From assembly GCA_019422065.1 (NCBI GenBank), contig JAHZEA010000011.1, forward strand, positions 55,882 to 79,944: a stretch of DNA of 24,063 nucleotides, written 5' to 3'. This document shows, piece by piece, positions 23,380-24,063 of this stretch. Position 1 is the first letter of the stretch; the number at the start of each line of letters is the position of its first letter. Source of the stretch: Lachnospiraceae bacterium. GTDB lineage: Bacteria > Bacillota > Clostridia > Lachnospirales > Anaerotignaceae. A program made the translations under genes and the position numbers. The notes under the pieces are model-generated. The model was not told the DNA's origin. It made no database searches and saw only the letters and a list, made by a program, of their open reading frames with translations.

Positions 23380-24063
23380 ATGAAAAAGAATATATTAGGA
23401 AAACTTGCTATTGCAGCTTTTATTTCAACTATGGTTATTGGTTCAAGTGCTTTTGCTGATACTGCTGATACAACAGCTAACACAGAAACAACTGCTGTTG
23501 AAACAACACAGGAAGCTGAAAACAGTATTGAAATATTGAAAAATGAAAAATCAGACTATGTTGTATATAAAGGAACAGTTACAGGTATTGAGGAAGGCGA
23601 TGACGGATATGTATCTGTTACAATTTCTGAAACTGGCTTAAAAGCTAATTTAGCATCTGACGCAGTTGTTATGGATGCAGCAGACGGAAGCATTAAAAAA
23701 TCAGCTGATATTGAAGAAGGCATGAATATTATGGTTGTTTTAGGCGCTAACACACCTATGACAATGAGCATTCCACCTATGACAAGCAGTGTTGTTGCAA
23801 CAATAATCAACGCTGATGATAATGTTGATTTTTCAGTTTACAACGACGAGCTTGTAAATGCTGAAAATACACTTCAGCTTAACACAGAGTCAGATATAAT
23901 TGTTAAAGATGTAAATGGTGAAGACCTTACAGTTGATGATATTAAAAATAACGCAGCAGTTGTTGCTTATGGAGTTTCAACAAAAAGCATACCTGCACAG
24001 ACAACACCTGCTCTTGTTGTTGTAATTGGCAATGAAACTGTTGTTGAGCCTGAAACAGGCGAT
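23380..24063 (+). CDS. Secreted protein of unknown function, N-terminal part (runs off the window)
   Basis: An open frame of 228 codons starts at ATG 23380, 7 bases after a GGAGG site, and continues past the window end with no stop. It begins with a Sec signal peptide (MKKNILGKLAIAAFISTMVI then GSSAFA, probable cleavage near residue 26), followed by a Thr/Glu-rich linker (about 27-48). Residues about 55-225 are rich in Val, Thr, Asp and Gly, look mostly beta, and contain no Cys. The YVVYKGTVTGIEEGDDGYVSV start resembles the N-terminal region of clostridial stalk or copper-amine-oxidase-N-domain surface proteins, from memory only. The C-terminal domain that would decide the class lies outside the window. 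Confidence 0.8.
   Translation, partial: MKKNILGKLAIAAFISTMVIGSSAFADTADTTANTETTAVETTQEAENSIEILKNEKSDYVVYKGTVTGIEEGDDGYVSVTISETGLKANLASDAVVMDAADGSIKKSADIEEGMNIMVVLGANTPMTMSIPPMTSSVVATIINADDNVDFSVYNDELVNAENTLQLNTESDIIVKDVNGEDLTVDDIKNNAAVVAYGVSTKSIPAQTTPALVVVIGNETVVEPETGD

Overview
This AT-rich window is most consistent with the chromosome of an anaerobic, endospore-forming member of the Clostridia; a Lachnospirales-like relative is my guess, not something I could test. The evidence is a spoVA operon, a SpoIVFA-like gene, clostridial [FeFe]-hydrogenase genes, the TIGR03960/TIGR03936/RNase G trio, tight gene packing, frequent TTG/GTG starts and short AT-rich intergenic regions. I found no rRNA, tRNA, CRISPR array, insertion sequence or phage genes.

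Layout. (1) 16-2294: the end of a spoVA operon (spoVAB, AC, AD, AE), which moves dipicolinic acid into the forespore. A HD-domain hydrolase (2380-2913) with its own promoter and terminator follows. (2) 3152-4763, minus strand: a lipoprotein with a thioredoxin-like domain that has lost its CxxC motif, coupled to a hexapeptide O-acetyltransferase. (3) 5059-7165: an OmpR-type response regulator and histidine kinase pair, with 11-bp tandem repeats just upstream of the regulator. (4) 7218-8056: a SpoIVFA-like membrane protein plus M23 peptidase, split into two reading frames that overlap by GTGA. (5) 8313-12272: B12-binding-type radical SAM protein, DUF2344 protein and RNase G, with overlapping ends. 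(6) 12398-15320: purM-purN-purD, overlapping, with no purH. (7) 15426-20075: a four-gene hydrogenase cluster made of a small [2Fe-2S] protein, a sensory-type [FeFe]-hydrogenase homologue with a PAS domain, a SpoIIE/PP2C phosphatase with an extra C-terminal domain, and a catalytic-type [FeFe] hydrogenase, ending in a perfect terminator. (8) 20235-23263: mltG, a trmR-like tRNA methyltransferase and a U32 peptidase-family (trhP-like) gene, the same order as yrrL-yrrM-yrrO of Bacillus subtilis. (9) 23380 to the window end: the N-terminal part of a secreted protein.

The most interesting unit is the hydrogenase cluster. It looks like a redox or H2 sensing device (altered H-cluster protein, PAS, phosphatase) co-transcribed with a hydrogenase. 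Related clusters are known (HydS-type sensory hydrogenases, and the hfs cluster of Thermoanaerobacterium as I recall it), but the signalling output is not obvious here. Next in interest are the split SpoIVFA-like gene, which a single extra G would repair, and the loss of spoIVFB and rplU from their usual neighbouring places.
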